From contig OZ022257.1 of NCBI GenBank assembly GCA_963978905.1, positions 7,383,155-7,447,154 on the forward strand: DNA of 64,000 nucleotides, written 5' to 3'. Shown piece by piece: positions 21,884 through 32,709 of the stretch. The stretch comes from Trichostrongylus colubriformis. Its lineage: Eukaryota > Nematoda > Chromadorea > Rhabditida > Trichostrongylidae. Both the position numbers and the translations under genes were made by a program. A model generated the notes under the pieces. It worked only from the letters and a program-made list of their open reading frames with translations, did not search any database and had not been told where the DNA came from. Position 1 is the first letter of the stretch. The number at the start of each line of letters is the position of its first letter.

Positions 21884-23266
21884 TCGTACTATATATAATT
21901 CGCTCAGTATGTCTTCCGTGCGTGTGTGTGTTTGTCCGTCTGTGTGCCATCAAATTCATATCTCGCATCGCATTAAAGCTGGGAATGTATTTTACAAGTG
22001 ATGTAGGGGTGGCAAGGGAACACTAATGGTGGGACTGAAAGTGATAGCAGCTGATAAGGGCTGATAAGGAGCTTCGGAAGGCAGATGTCGCCAAATCCGT
22101 TCTGCCTTTCGCACTGATTTAAGAACGGTTACTCACAGTGTATTGCGCAGTGGGACGGGGACACTAATGGTGGGTGACTCGCACCGATAACGGTTGATAA
22201 TATTTGATAAGAAGCTGAAAAAGGCTAGAGGCTTCAAATCCGTTTCGTTTTTCGCATTGATCCCAGAGCGCTGACACTCACAGGTGTTTTGCGGAGTGGG
22301 ACGAGGACATTAATAGTGGGTGATCCGAATTGATAATGGTTGATAAGATTCGATAAGGAGCGTGAGAAGGGAAATGTCACCAAAGCCGTTTTGCTTTTGC
22401 GGCTAACAGTGGAATGTTCGCATTCGCAGGTATTGTAGGGCACGGGGACTTCAATGGTATTGTTGGGTACAAGGGCCTCAGCGAAACCGATAGCGGTTCA
22501 CAGTGGCTGATAAGAACCGTTAGGAATTGGATGGGATGAAATCCATTACATCGCTTGCTACTACTACACGACCGCTTTAGCAAAAGTGTCTAATGCCAAG
22601 TGCCATTGGGTGAACATATAATGTTTATGTTCTGATATCACTGGCCGATGTATCGACCGCTGAGTTGCCTAGCAATCCAAAAAATGGTGCCTTTTTCTTG
22701 ATACTGCGATCTACACTGATAATCGTGATACAACCTATATGTGTGATAACAAAGCAAGCGGTTCACTCGAAATCATTTTTTAATGCGGTATTGGCAGCAA
22801 CACTGGGTATCGACGGCTAGACTACGTAAATTCCAAGAAGTGAAGCGTTTACGCAAACGATAAACACCGATAAGCGGGATATGGATCTAATATCAAGTGT
22901 GGGTATTAGATGCATGCTTAGCAAGTGAACAGATTGTTACCAATCGATGCAATGAAATACAAAACTATCGATATCTAGGCTATCCAAACTTCCAGTGATG
23001 ACCTAAATCGGTTGGCTGGCGCACACTACTGCGCGCGATTCATGTCGATGACGTTCATCGGACCCATTTTGACTAAAGTATATCGATACCATAATGCTTT
23101 TTTTTATCACGCCGTCTTCTCTGCTTTTTTCCAATTCAACAGCTGAGCTGTGAGCAGAGGAAAGAAAATTTTCACTCAATTCCATGCACACGTTGTAGTG
23201 CCGATCAAATCCATTTTGCACAACATCGCAATGAATCGCGCGCAGGAGTGTGCGCCTACCAACTGG
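21884..23266 (+). mobile_element. Helitron-like element, copy B (1,383 bp)
   Basis: It starts after an A with TCGTACTATATATAATTCG at 21,884 and ends CCAACTGG followed by T at 23,266. The hairpin GCGCGCAGGAGTGTGCGC precedes the end. The terminal 260 bp is a fold-back (inner end about 23,008). The left palindrome arm ends inside it at about 22,943; the right-arm copy B' shares only the first 1.06 kb. Long minus-strand frames inside are repeat artefacts. Confidence 0.7.
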
Positions 23267-23555
23267 TTCGAAATGAGTGAAAAACACAGAACGAGAAGCA
23301 AGTAAAATGACGAAATGAAGAATAAGCGAAAACCCAAGGAAAAAGGGTGATCACAATTAAAATCAAGTGAATTCACTCTCGACGCCTTGGCAAAGTGCCG
23401 TGTGTGCATTGCGGCAACTTCATCCACTGTCTTCCCACACCGTAAACCAAAAATGCCATCCTCCCGGTGTATTTGATTCTATTGCTCCATGCCGACCACT
23501 TTTCACATAGACTTCACCGTCGTCGCCCTAATGGCTGTCAAAACCTCAGTGATGT

Positions 23556-23867
23556 ATATAAGGCTTCAGTCATGCACGCAGGAAAACAGTAAAAGGGGTT
23601 TGTGATTTCTGTGGATTAGTGAAGAAAGTGCTCCTCCTTTTGACCCTTTGAGTTAATTCTCCAGTGAAATCCCCTATATGTCTGGAATGCAACTTTTGCT
23701 GTAATCTTATCTATCCATTGTGCCTTGGGTTTTTTTCTGTCTTTGAAGTCTCGATTAAAACTACCCTGCCCATAAAACAGAGGCTTGCCAGAAAATAACT
23801 GGTAAGCTGTTAGCGGTTTTTAGCTTTTCATTTCGCAACAATTGGAGATGTGCGACCTGTATAAATA
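23556..23867 (+). promoter_or_regulatory. two TATA-like elements without a supported gene
   Basis: TATATAAGG at about 23,556 and TATAAATAG at 23,860-23,868 are good TATA matches in otherwise unique sequence. Short ATG frames follow each, but no clear signal peptide or splice-joined frame could be established. Confidence 0.25.
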
Positions 23868-24092
23868 GTTCAAGTGCACCGATCCATTACTATTTCAGCG
23901 ACTGAGAGAGATATGTGGAATACACTTATCACAAATTGTTCAAGTGCTTGCCCCTTTCACATGTAAACTACTGTATGTGCAGTGGTGTGAAGACATCGCT
24001 GACTCAGCTTGAGATTGCTTTGAAACATTGTTTAGCTCACCTTGAAATCCTAAAAATTCATCTCAAATGTTCTATTAAGTCTCCTGCACGCC

Positions 24093-24400
24093 TTAGACAC
24101 TATGTGGTGTGAGCAGAAACGTACTCATAAGAAAGCAATTTTCATCACTCTCTGAGACCTTCAAGAAAAAAGGGCTCCCTTGAGTTCCTGGCAATGGGGT
24201 GAACGTCGAATCATATAGTACCTCCGAATAGTATGTAAGAACCAGTCGCTGACCCCTTTTCTCAAGGTAGATTTTAAAAAATTTTCCAGCAACTTTTCGT
24301 CCCAGCAAATGGAACTGTAAATGAAGCAGAAGGAAACTCACTCTCCAGAAAAAGATTTCATGGTCAAATCGGCCAGTCAATCCACGGCCAATATACGCGG
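24093..24400 (-). pseudogene. exon-like frame, possibly F-box-associated family
   Basis: An open minus-strand frame of about 95 residues. The middle (GRKVAGKFFKIYLEKRGQRL, then VLTYYSEVLYD) has coding-like composition. Nearby, 24,600-24,690 minus reads YIHEVTSLQMDGDLVANVK followed by a stop, and 24,515-24,545 resembles the tail of the 27.7-kb exon but with a stop. It is probably a decayed paralogue of the 27.5-28.0-kb gene. Confidence 0.3.
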
Positions 24401-25371
24401 TCCCTGTCTCTCGCTAAGAATGTGGAAGTTTCTGTATCTCTAGCAAGATTACAAGATTGTGTCGGGGGAAAATAAATAAATAATGTCGATCTGCTCTCTC
24501 CCGTAAGCCTGAGGAGTTTCAGAAGCTTTTCCGTGGAGTCAACTGTCGCCTGAGTTGCCGACTTGTGTAGAAGAAAGACATTTGTGTTTCACCTTCTGCT
24601 TGGATTCTCGGTTTCAGTTCTCAGCAAGCTTTACATTTGCAACCAAGTCTCCATCCATTTGCAGGGAGGTTACTTCATGGATATAGTTTTTAGTGACGGC
24701 TCACTTCAATTCAGTTAGTTTGAGCAAATTTAAGCATAGCAAAAAGGTTGGCCAGGTTTATCCAATTTTCTTTGGTTCATTCTGTGGAATCATTCTCAGA
24801 AAGTACTCATATAACTCTATTTCTGAGACGGTCGATATGGAACTTTTCATTTTCTGTTTCACATCATGAGGAAAGTAAGAACCTCCAAACTGTTCAGTTA
24901 TTGAGTTGTGCTATACGTTTTTTTTTCGTTTCTCACCTTATGTGTTTCACAATATTCCTCGCCATCTTTCGACAAAATCTATCTGCATATGTTTTGACAG
25001 AGCTTTTTTGCTATTCTACAGGACTACGTTATTGGTTTTTTGAATCATTCATTTCTTTAATATTTTTAGGGCTTACAAATGCATCATTCTCCACTCATGA
25101 TTCAACGTGGAACGGAAAAGTTCAACTTTCTCATCTTCGATGTGCCAAAAGTGCAGATTTTTGCTTTTTGAAGGCACAGTTCACTGCAATTTGGCTATCC
25201 TAGCTCCATCTGTGAGCAAGTAGCCCTTTTCACGATTGAAAAGTGTGTATTTCTGAAGGGGTACAAAGATGTGTAGGAACCCGCGTACAGCTATCACATG
25301 TATGCCGGCGCTCTTCGTTTCAAGATGGGCGACATCCACCATCGATTTGACCAGCGGAACAACGATCGCAA

Positions 25372-25660
25372 CTACTTGGCAGAAAAAGGTTTGTTCTCGA
25401 TTTTGATCACATAAGATCGACGAAGTTGTGGCAGTAAAGGCAAGAGGAAGGTACTTTTGCTGAATTTCGGATGATAACATCAAGCGGAAAGCTTTGCAAA
25501 AGCCTACATCTGTGCCACGAACTCATCCAAGCTGAAATCGGAAAGATTCTCATTTGTAGAGCTTCTAGAAATTTTTTTCAAATTGACTCCTTCGCTTTCG
25601 AGCTTTTCGATATCCTCAGAAACCTCACTGTGAGCGACGACCGACAGGAATTGCTTTAGC
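25372..25660 (-). CDS. C-terminal exon pair, unknown protein
   Basis: Two minus-strand exons join cleanly: about 25,660-25,508 (containing SEVSEDIEKLESEGVNLKKI and SDFSLDEFVAQ) and 25,459-25,372 (KSTFLLPLLPQLRRSYVIK to SAK stop). They flank a 48-bp intron with GTAGGC donor and AAATTCAG acceptor, a typical nematode intron size. The frame stays open across the junction. The 5' boundary of the first exon is uncertain. It may be the end of the same gene as 27,502-28,014. No family recognised. Confidence 0.45.
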
Positions 25661-26267
25661 GATTACATAACCCCTTTTTCGACGGATTAAAGGGATCTTG
25701 TTAAATACAGAGAATAAGGCACGGAACGAACTTATTGCACAAACGATATTACCTTTAAGCGCACTACGTAATTCTAGATACCTCTATCAGGTCAACTTTT
25801 CTCATGGATCCTCTCATGGTTGTTGAATGAGAACTGCCGAGTGTCGAAGACAAACATTAATAATCTATCAATGGCTAACGTCACGTCATCCATGCATCTT
25901 CAGTTCTTTTACAGAGTCGCTTCAGAACTCTTCTGCTTTGCCAGAATAAGCAGCTGTGCCAGAAACATCTTCCCACCGGAAGTTTTTCAGTTCATTCTAA
26001 CAAGAAATTTCCGCTATGTACACGCTGTGGGAGGCGATAGACAATGGTAGCCTCGCTCACATCACTGCCACAGGGATCGTGATCAGCGCAGACGGCCTGA
26101 AATGTTTGGTTGTCTAGGTTGGTTCAGCACGCTTGTTCGTTAAGCACAACAAAAGGCCCACCACGTCTCACGAGTGATCAGCAAATGGATAAATGTTATT
26201 TTTGGAATAGTCCACGCTCTCTTACCCTGCAATGGCTTATCTTTTCAAACGGCTTGGCACGTAAGGA

Positions 26268-26322
26268 TACAGCGGATAGGATAGGATAGGATAGGATAGG
26301 ATAGGATAGGATAGAGATAGGA
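26268..26322 (+). repeat. (ATAGG)n microsatellite
   Basis: About ten near-perfect copies of the 5-bp unit GGATA/ATAGG. Confidence 0.9.
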
Positions 26323-26534
26323 TAAACAGCGGTTTAAGTCGAGAGTATGAAAATGTACTCCATCACTTTTTTACGAAGGAAGTAGGACGTCTCCGTTAAC
26401 ATAATTCCAGATGTTTTTTGTTGCTAATCTAGGACTAGGCTAATCTAGGCTAATCTAGATAATGCTAAAAAGGACGAATGCTAATCCATTACACTACCGG
26501 GACACCTTCCACCTTCACTCAGCTTCTAGATGTA

Positions 26535-26698
26535 CAGTCCATTTCCCAACGCCTTGGAGGGCGTCGCCTACGGACTCGGGTGAGTGGCGAGAGTGGGAGT
26601 ACGTGGGGAGAGCGAGAGTGTGTGGCAGGTTGAGAGAGTTCGACACACGTTCATCCAATACCGTAGGCCTCGCCCTGCCAGGCGTTGGGAAATGGGCT
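26535..26698. mobile_element. Tc1/mariner-type MITE, copy 2
   Basis: Left end TA then CAGTCCATTTCCCAACGCC; right end GGCGTTGGGAAATGGGCT. Same structure as 550-710. A third, partial copy follows at 26,725-26,830, ending in the GC-rich dispersed repeat. Confidence 0.6.
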
Positions 26699-26814
26699 AT
26701 ATATCCAACATATCTTATCAGCACTCACACGTACAATCCATTTCGGAAAAACAGATAGGGCGTGGCCTACGAACTTGGGTGGATGGTGAGAGTGAGAGTA
26801 CGTGGAGTATGTTT

Positions 26815-27260
26815 GGCAATACGACAGCACCTATCTTCTGGGGTGAGCTTCAAAGTGAAACTACGAAACCGCGCCGCAATACTTTTGATCCTGCCGCTTG
26901 TCCTTCACGTGGCCGCCCGAGGCGAGCGGCGCGGCGGGTGCGAGTGCCAGTGGCAGGGTATGGCAGCCATCAAGCGACGCAGTGTGGCATGGGTGGAAGC
27001 GCAGAAGTAACGCAGCCACGCTCTGCCAGGCTACCAAGAGCAATCCATTCACAAGTCGTACTGGTGGCGCCTCGAGTGAAACGCCGCGAAGCGATTCCTG
27101 TCATATCTGCACGCACCCCTCTCATCGTAGTCAACCTGGGATCACGTCGCTTAGAGGCGGGGTCTGTTATTCAAAGGCGTCAGCTGCTAACCGTTACGCC
27201 GTCACTGCACTCGCGCTTTTCCACAGGGATTTCGCCATAAATGAGCTCCTTAGATGCCTA
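26815..27260 (+). repeat. dispersed GC-rich repeat, longest copy
   Basis: Homologous to 61,340-61,570 and, inverted, to 3,221-3,420 (GGGATCACGTCGC and CCACAGGGATTTCGCC blocks). Three overlapping open frames run through it because of its GC content; none is conserved between copies. Confidence 0.45.
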
Positions 27261-27501
27261 CTTTCCATGTGAGTAACCTCTCGTAGGGATTTTCCATTAA
27301 CCACATTATCCCTAATGCTGCCTTTCTGCAGCAATCTATTCATACAAAATTAAGACTTTTAGCCGCAAATTAACCTTGGTTCAAGCACTACTTCATTATA
27401 TCCATGGAGGAACCACTCGTGATTTTTCGTTGTTCTTGCTTTGACCGAGCAATTTTTTGCCGATATGCCTCACATTTAAGGGAAGGGGTTCAATATCGTA
27501 C

Positions 27502-27597
27502 CCTCGACAGTGCCGAGGGGATACGCAAAAAATCGCCGTCTCCATCGAAGGTGGGTGTTTGTTCGATATCTTCAGCCGTGATTTTCTTCATATTCCC
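27502..27597 (-). CDS. 32-codon internal exon, unknown protein
   Basis: A minus-strand exon bounded by acceptor AATTTATCAG (start 27,597) and donor GTACGA (27,496-27,501). It is exactly 32 codons in one frame: MKKITAEDIEQTPTF then DGDGDFLRIPSALSR. It follows the exon at 27,694-28,014 on the same strand and is likely part of the same gene. Confidence 0.4.
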
Positions 27598-27693
27598 CTG
27601 ATAAATTCAAATTTCATCGTTGAAATCGAACTTTGAGGGGTGAAGATACAAGCAGGATACAAACAGCTCTCTTCCCCCCGAAGACTTTCCGTT

Positions 27694-28014
27694 TCAGGAG
27701 CCTTTTCCGTGGAGTCGACTGTCAAAGAAATTGCAGAAGATGGTTCTCAAGCATCCTCCTGACGTGACATTGACAAGTACGAGCTGGTGAATCACGAGAT
27801 GTTCTACCTTATTCGGGGCAATGAGCAATGGATGAAGAGAGGAGCCGTTAATTCTTTGACCATAGACAAGGTGCGTTACATTTGCCGCTTGAAATTTAGA
27901 CAAAAAGTAATCATTGATTAGCGTTCTTCCAATTTCCAGGTTTCCCATCTCACCAGAAATGGTAATCGTCGTTGTCATTTCGAAGTGCACGTAAAGAGTC
28001 ACGAAGAAGATCAA
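27694..28014 (-). CDS. exon of possible F-box-associated-like protein
   Basis: A minus-strand open frame. The convincing part begins after the acceptor-like TTTCTGGTGAGATGGGAAAC region and reads LEIGRTLINDYFLSKFQAAN, then VTHLVYGQRINGSSLHPLL. Short strand-turn repeats and leucine spacing resemble nematode F-box-associated regions. The tail recurs in a broken form near 24,530. A 45-bp piece near its start (GCGTTCTTCCAATTTCCAG) also occurs at 37,158-37,178. Homology not tested. Confidence 0.3.
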   Translation of the reverse strand: MIFFVTLYVHFEMTTTITISGEMGNLEIGRTLINDYFLSKFQAANVTHLVYGQRINGSSLHPLLIAPNKVEHLVIHQLVLVNVTSGGCLRTIFCNFFDSRLHGKGS

Positions 28015-28049
28015 TCCAAGGTCAGATCGGCCTGTTCCAACACCTATTA

Positions 28050-28970
28050 GGTCATTTTAGAAAGCCCGCTGTAAATGTTCAGTTCACGGTCGTGAGCATG
28101 AAGTTCGTGCTCTTCCAGGAAGCTTGAGGGTACTTCTCTTTTTCAGATCAGAAGGTCATGGACAGGGTCGAAACGTGACTATATAATTTCACTTTCCTGT
28201 ATACTTCAAGGGATACTCTGAAATGCTGGCGTGGAAAACATAGTGGTTCGTCTGAGTTAGGAGGCGAAACGAGCCACTTGACTCTCGAAATTTTATTGTA
28301 CATTATGTTAGCTCCATTCCTTTCCCCTTTTTTTCCGTCTGCAGATCAAAGGGGTGAACGAAGAAGTCTTTTTTCTTTGCTATCAAAACTGCTCGAAGGA
28401 TTTCTGAAAATTGTCGCTCTAAGTTGAAATCAAACTAATTGTTAAAAGTGATATGTTAATTATCCCGAACCCGTCAAGGCACCGCAGGGGGAAGGGGCGA
28501 AGAAAAAAAAAGCCTGTATGAAATCACTAATCTTTGTAAAAGAACATTCGTGCTCAAAGAGATAGCGTAGCGGAACCCATGTTAAAAACCGCGCCTCTCG
28601 GCGCTTCACCTTGAGTTGCACGCTTAGGTGGCAGGGTTGTTTGCTGATGGCAGACGCCACTTTCATTTGATGCCCCCTGGGGCTGATTTGATCTCATTCA
28701 TGAAAATTCCAGACAGCACAACAAACAACAGCAGTTAAGTAAAACAATGAAAAGGGGGATGAACAAGGGAGTAAGGGTAAAGGCTTATGATTCAGTAGTT
28801 GCTACTGAGCTCACACGACATCGTAATAAGACGTCATTTGTTGAACATTGCCTTTTCCAGAGCTGGTACAAAAATCAGCGAAGCAGTAGTAGAAAATCAA
28901 AAGTCAGAGAATAATAGCCTCGACATTTGGTAGGGAAGCAGTAGGCGCTCATTCTCACCATTTACCTGAA
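28050..28970. other. no recognised gene
   Basis: Unique-looking sequence with scattered short frames; nothing could be supported. Confidence 0.35.
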
Positions 28971-29237
28971 TGCATTTCTAGCGCAGATCCGATCCGGCCT
29001 GAGCCCGCATTGAGCTTAATTTTCTAGTTACCCCTGCCTCAAATACCGTGTAGAAACGCACTCTAAAATTGAACAAAGCAGAGAGAAAGACTGAAATTTC
29101 CCACTGCCAGACGGAAGCTCCAGCAGATTGGTCATGAACAAAATGGCACAAATTGACGGGCCGTATTAACTTTTCAAGCATAATGAACAATCAGTTACCC
29201 GGTGACTCGAGAACAGAGGCGCTCTGACATATAAAGA

Positions 29238-29575
29238 TTACAAACAGAAGTGCTCCAAGCATTCTTCGGTAGGGAAGGAGGTTGAACGGTAGGGAAGGAG
29301 GTTGAAAAATCCCTCAACTTCCAGCTTTTTAAAAACATGCCATTTGGAATGTGGTTCTACACACACGGTAAAGCGTCGAGGAATCCTCGCGAGGGTAGTA
29401 TTTCCAGATTTTCTTCGAGGATACCGCGCACCCAGTTCGAGCACTTCGGACCAATAAGGTGATCTTTCAAAGTCGTCAATCGATATCCATACTTATTGTT
29501 AGTACCAGGTAGCAATGCTACAATAGGATACACCTTGAGTGTAGCAACAGACAGGGTCGGCACGGTCCAGGGGGT
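29238..29575 (-). pseudogene. exon-like segment paired with 1.3-1.5 kb
   Basis: Minus-strand frame of 68 residues (29,563-29,357), including TTLKDHLIGPKCSNWVRGIL. Homologous in sequence to 1,320-1,510. The plus-strand tract GGTAGGGAAGGAGGTTGAA is directly repeated at about 29,270-29,305. Identity unknown. Confidence 0.3.
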
Positions 29576-30258
29576 TGTACTTTCAGTGTTGGTTCATGAT
29601 TCATTCTCTGCGCAGTAGCCACATCAGAGAAAAATGTATCTGTTAGAATATGAGGAGGTGCTAAGAAGAACATGTGAAAGTCGTTGGTCGAGACATGCGA
29701 AAAAATGTTATTTTTGCCCCGATTATTATTATCATTCGCAAAATTTTTATACCAGCTGGGCTATGGCACAATTCTGTGCGAATAAAATATGTAATAAAAT
29801 TATGTAATAGGAAAATGGTCGAGACTGACCAACCAATATCAAAGAAGTCCATATCGCAGTGTTACAAATTGTGATAAGCGCAGTATTCGAGCGCCAGCCT
29901 AGTGGTATTTCTACAAATGCTTATCATTATTCGAAAATCCACGACATTTAGTAGCAAATTTCCCCCTACTATTACCATACATCGAAGTGCAAATATCGTA
30001 TATAATAACTTGCAAAGGTTAAGTCACGGGGTGTCGATGAACTAGTCATTTACAGTGATATCGAGGATCGATGAAGATGGAACAGAAAGAAATACGTTTA
30101 TGCCTTTAAAGCGGTATCAATTAAAGTCGGTGTTGATGCCCGGGAAATATCCACCAACTTCGTACTGTGCTTGAGATGATAACTTCGTGTAAAGTCTTTT
30201 TACCTTGTATTCCATGACTTTAGGGACAGTTTTGAAGAATGCTGTTAACTCACTCTCT

Positions 30259-30441
30259 TTATGCTTTATATTCATCAATTTGGCGCTCTTTGCAATCCCA
30301 GGCGTACATAAGGAGCTGAAATAATATGATCGAGAAATGGAGATATCATCGAGAGCCACTTTGTCTAACAGTTACCTCTCGGATGAAATGATATGCTTTA
30401 TCGTCATTTTTACGCATCTTATAATACGTGTTTCGAGCATC
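30259..30441 (-). CDS. C-terminal exon pair, unknown protein
   Basis: Two minus-strand exons: 30,441-30,376 (22 codons, DARNTYYKMRKNDDKAYHFI then RE) after acceptor ACGTTTCAG, with donor GTAACTG; and 30,315-30,259 (18 codons then TAA, LLMYAWDCKERQIDEYKA) after acceptor TTATTTCAG. The intron is 60 bp and both exons are in frame 0. The splice sites and composition make this a believable end of a real gene. Upstream exons were not identified, and the family is not recognised. Confidence 0.5.
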
Positions 30442-30799
30442 CTGAAACGTTAAAGTGCAGCTTGTTTTGAAAGAACCTTTATGTAGTGAATCTCCTCACT
30501 TTTTTCTTATCATCTTTGGGTTTCCATGTTTTTCAAAAAATGCTGTACAAGAGTTGAATTGATATGAATGATTCGAATAAGATTGGCACATTCACCAAAA
30601 TGCAGAATGCTAGTTCTACAAAAAAGAATGGTTCTCACTCTTTCTCTATCTCACAGTTCTATCGGAAAAATATCTATGTTTGATCAGGATATGGAGAATG
30701 TGCTCGAACTTGTGGAGGTTTTGGGGCAATACTGGCAAGCACTTTTATTATATTTGCTGAATTGTTATATCTCGTTCTACAAATAATGCAGAAGATGTC

Positions 30800-31745
30800 A
30801 TAAGAAGTTTAAGGCTTTCATCAGCGTGACCAAAAAGTCTGTCGTCACTTATTGACATATAAAAGTCTTTTCAATTATCAAGCTAGAGAGGCAGACATGC
30901 ATCATTTGTGCCTTTCACTTTTCGCCAGTGTTGGTAATTTGGCTACTCGCTCTCCTCAGAATTAGGAAAACACGGATTTGAAAATATGTTCATTGCCTTC
31001 CGAGTATCCTCTTGTCTTTGAGGTTTTGTACACCATTAGGATCGCCCAGCTGCCGGCGGACTTGTTATTAGTGATATGTTAACCAATAACCTTTGCCCTA
31101 ACCAATTGCGACCTCAGCACCTTGCATATTGGCTGTAGGCTGTGTGTGTACTGCCTTCATATAATCATGTGTCTTCATATAATTTGATGCCACAATAAGG
31201 GATAAGCATTGCCCTACACTCCGACATGAAGTAGTCTCACTTGCACTGATCTTCTTAACTGCTTATCAAGGCGGGGCGCAACATTATCTATGTGTTCCCC
31301 TGATTTCCTCGCTCATGTTCTACCTATCCCTTCTTGAGCGGAGTTTTTGAGCTTCACAGAATCGTTTCACTTACCTTATCCCAACTTCTCCCTACGTCTG
31401 GGTTATTTTGGAACTGATTGGACTGTTTTCAGCTGATTATCAAATTTTCAGTGCCTGCCCCCCCCATTGTGGTGGGCGGGGCGTAGCATCTTCCATGTAC
31501 TCCCTCCTATTTCTTCGCCCATGCCCCTCATCCCTCCTTTAACGAAGTTTTTAGGTCATGCTGGAACGGAGTTGTGAGCTTTTGTTTTCAGCTCTGCCTA
31601 TTTAAATTGCGCTCCGCCCATCGCCCGTATCATAGGCTTCGTAAAACCGTGCTACCCACTTTATCTGAGCTTCTCCCCATGTCTGGGTCATTTTGGAACT
31701 GAATCAGACTGTTTTCAGCTGTTATCAAATTTTTTTTTATCAATT
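30800..31745. other. no recognised gene; GC-hairpin repeats at 31.3-31.6 kb
   Basis: It contains palindromes such as CCCCCATTGTGGTGGGCGGGG (split by two bases, about 31,460) and two copies of a roughly 90-bp repeat with CTCCCCATGTCTGGGTCATT-like and GTTTTCAGCTG motifs, sharing vocabulary with 10.8-12.2 and 40.9-41.8 kb. Confidence 0.4.
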
Positions 31746-31749
31746 TTTT

Positions 31750-32512
31750 GCAAAAATGTTTGCAAAAGATATTTGAGCCTTATAGGCAAGCTTTCGGCGC
31801 CTAGCGCCTTCATCAAGCCTGAAAATGTACAAAGTAGATGTTATTTATAGACCCTGTTTGAGAGTCTACAGGCGTATTTGTACTTTAACAACTTACTGCT
31901 GCCACAGGATCACTGTACTTACCGCCAATGTGTGTCCTTGGTAGTGGAGCAGAAATGGTTGACCCACCCTGACTTAGCCCTTAAATAGCGCAGATGTGCT
32001 ATGACTGTGATAATATTTGATATCACACTCATTTCACAGTGCATAACACTGTAGTCATGTGATTAGCTCAAGAGAGTCACGTAGCTCATCTCTGCTACTT
32101 ATTTCTGGGGATAACCGTCTTATCTTCAGTGCTCGAGGATTTTTCTTTCCACAGTATCTTCTACGGAGCGGTGTAGTACTTTAACAATAAGGGTGGGGGT
32201 GCTTCGCGGACATGCTTTTGGGTCCTATGCTTGGAGAAACTGTTACTGGATATGATGCTGGGTTTGCAAGGCCCTGCGATGTTCGTCCAGTTGCTTAAAA
32301 AGGGGCCTTTTTGTTTCTCCTACGTAAACACATTGGCGGTAAGTACAGTGGTCCTGTGGCAGCAGTTAGTTGTTAAAGTACAAATACGCCTGTAGACTCT
32401 CAAACAGGGTCTATAAATAACATCTAATTTGTACATTTTCAGGCTTGACAAAGGCGCTAGGCGCCGAAAGCTTGCCTATAAGGCTCAAATGTCTTTTGCA
32501 AACGTTTTTGCA
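31750..32512. mobile_element. inverted-repeat element enclosing a Penelope-like remnant
   Basis: Arms 31,750-31,933 and 32,328-32,512 are inverted copies. Each contains CGAAAGCTTGCCTATAAGGC and a hammerhead-like core at 31,816-31,792 (minus, TTGATGA...GAAA) and 32,445-32,469 (plus, decayed). The space between encodes, on the minus strand, the GIY-YIG remnant described separately. The flank AACATGAGGCTTCGGGAC recurs at 58.95 kb, beside a related fold-back. Confidence 0.6.
32126..32350 (-). pseudogene. Penelope-like element GIY-YIG endonuclease remnant
   Basis: Minus-strand conceptual translation reads CTYRQCVYVGETKRPLFKQL then DEHRRAL, the YVGET core of the GIY-YIG nuclease domain that ends Penelope-like retroelements, followed after two in-frame stops by LIVKVLHRSVEDTVERKILE. 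The preceding reverse transcriptase is absent. In Penelope elements this nuclease nicks target DNA; here it is dead. Its placement between hammerhead-bearing repeats agrees with known Penelope terminal repeat structure. Confidence 0.6.
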
Positions 32513-32709
32513 AGCGATTTTGTGAAAGCTGTTTTGAGTATTTTGGAATAAATTCTGGAAGTCTGACATTGTCTTACACACATTCAGATCAACATGAGGC
32601 TTCGGGACAAGACAATGCTTAAGTACAGAAATGAGTGCATATTCGTCGCGGAAGACTTCTTGCCATTTGCATCACATTGCAAGCTACTGAAAAGGGAGAC
32701 GCGGAACTA

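Larger units (their letters stand above)
13769..22943 (+). repeat. left arm of giant inverted duplication
   Basis: The sequence from 13,769 (CGCACGAATTAGACG) to about 22,943 is the reverse complement of 51,881 down to 41,780. Matching is close to base-perfect over long stretches, e.g. 20,150-21,880 against 42,845-44,580. The left arm alone carries the Helitron at 17,086-19,772; the right arm alone carries the 489-bp array. The inner end lies inside Helitron copy B and the outer end inside a segment that is also found at 62.5-62.9 kb. Confidence 0.9.

Noticed and set aside
24748..25203. 151-codon plus-strand hydrophobic frame
   Set aside because: T-rich sequence giving phenylalanine/leucine/serine; no start context, and the opposite strand has better splice-bounded exons nearby.
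26584..27240. 218-codon plus-strand frame, the longest in the window
   Set aside because: It spans a MITE, a second MITE fragment and a GC-rich repeat; composition explains the lack of stops, and it is not conserved in other copies.
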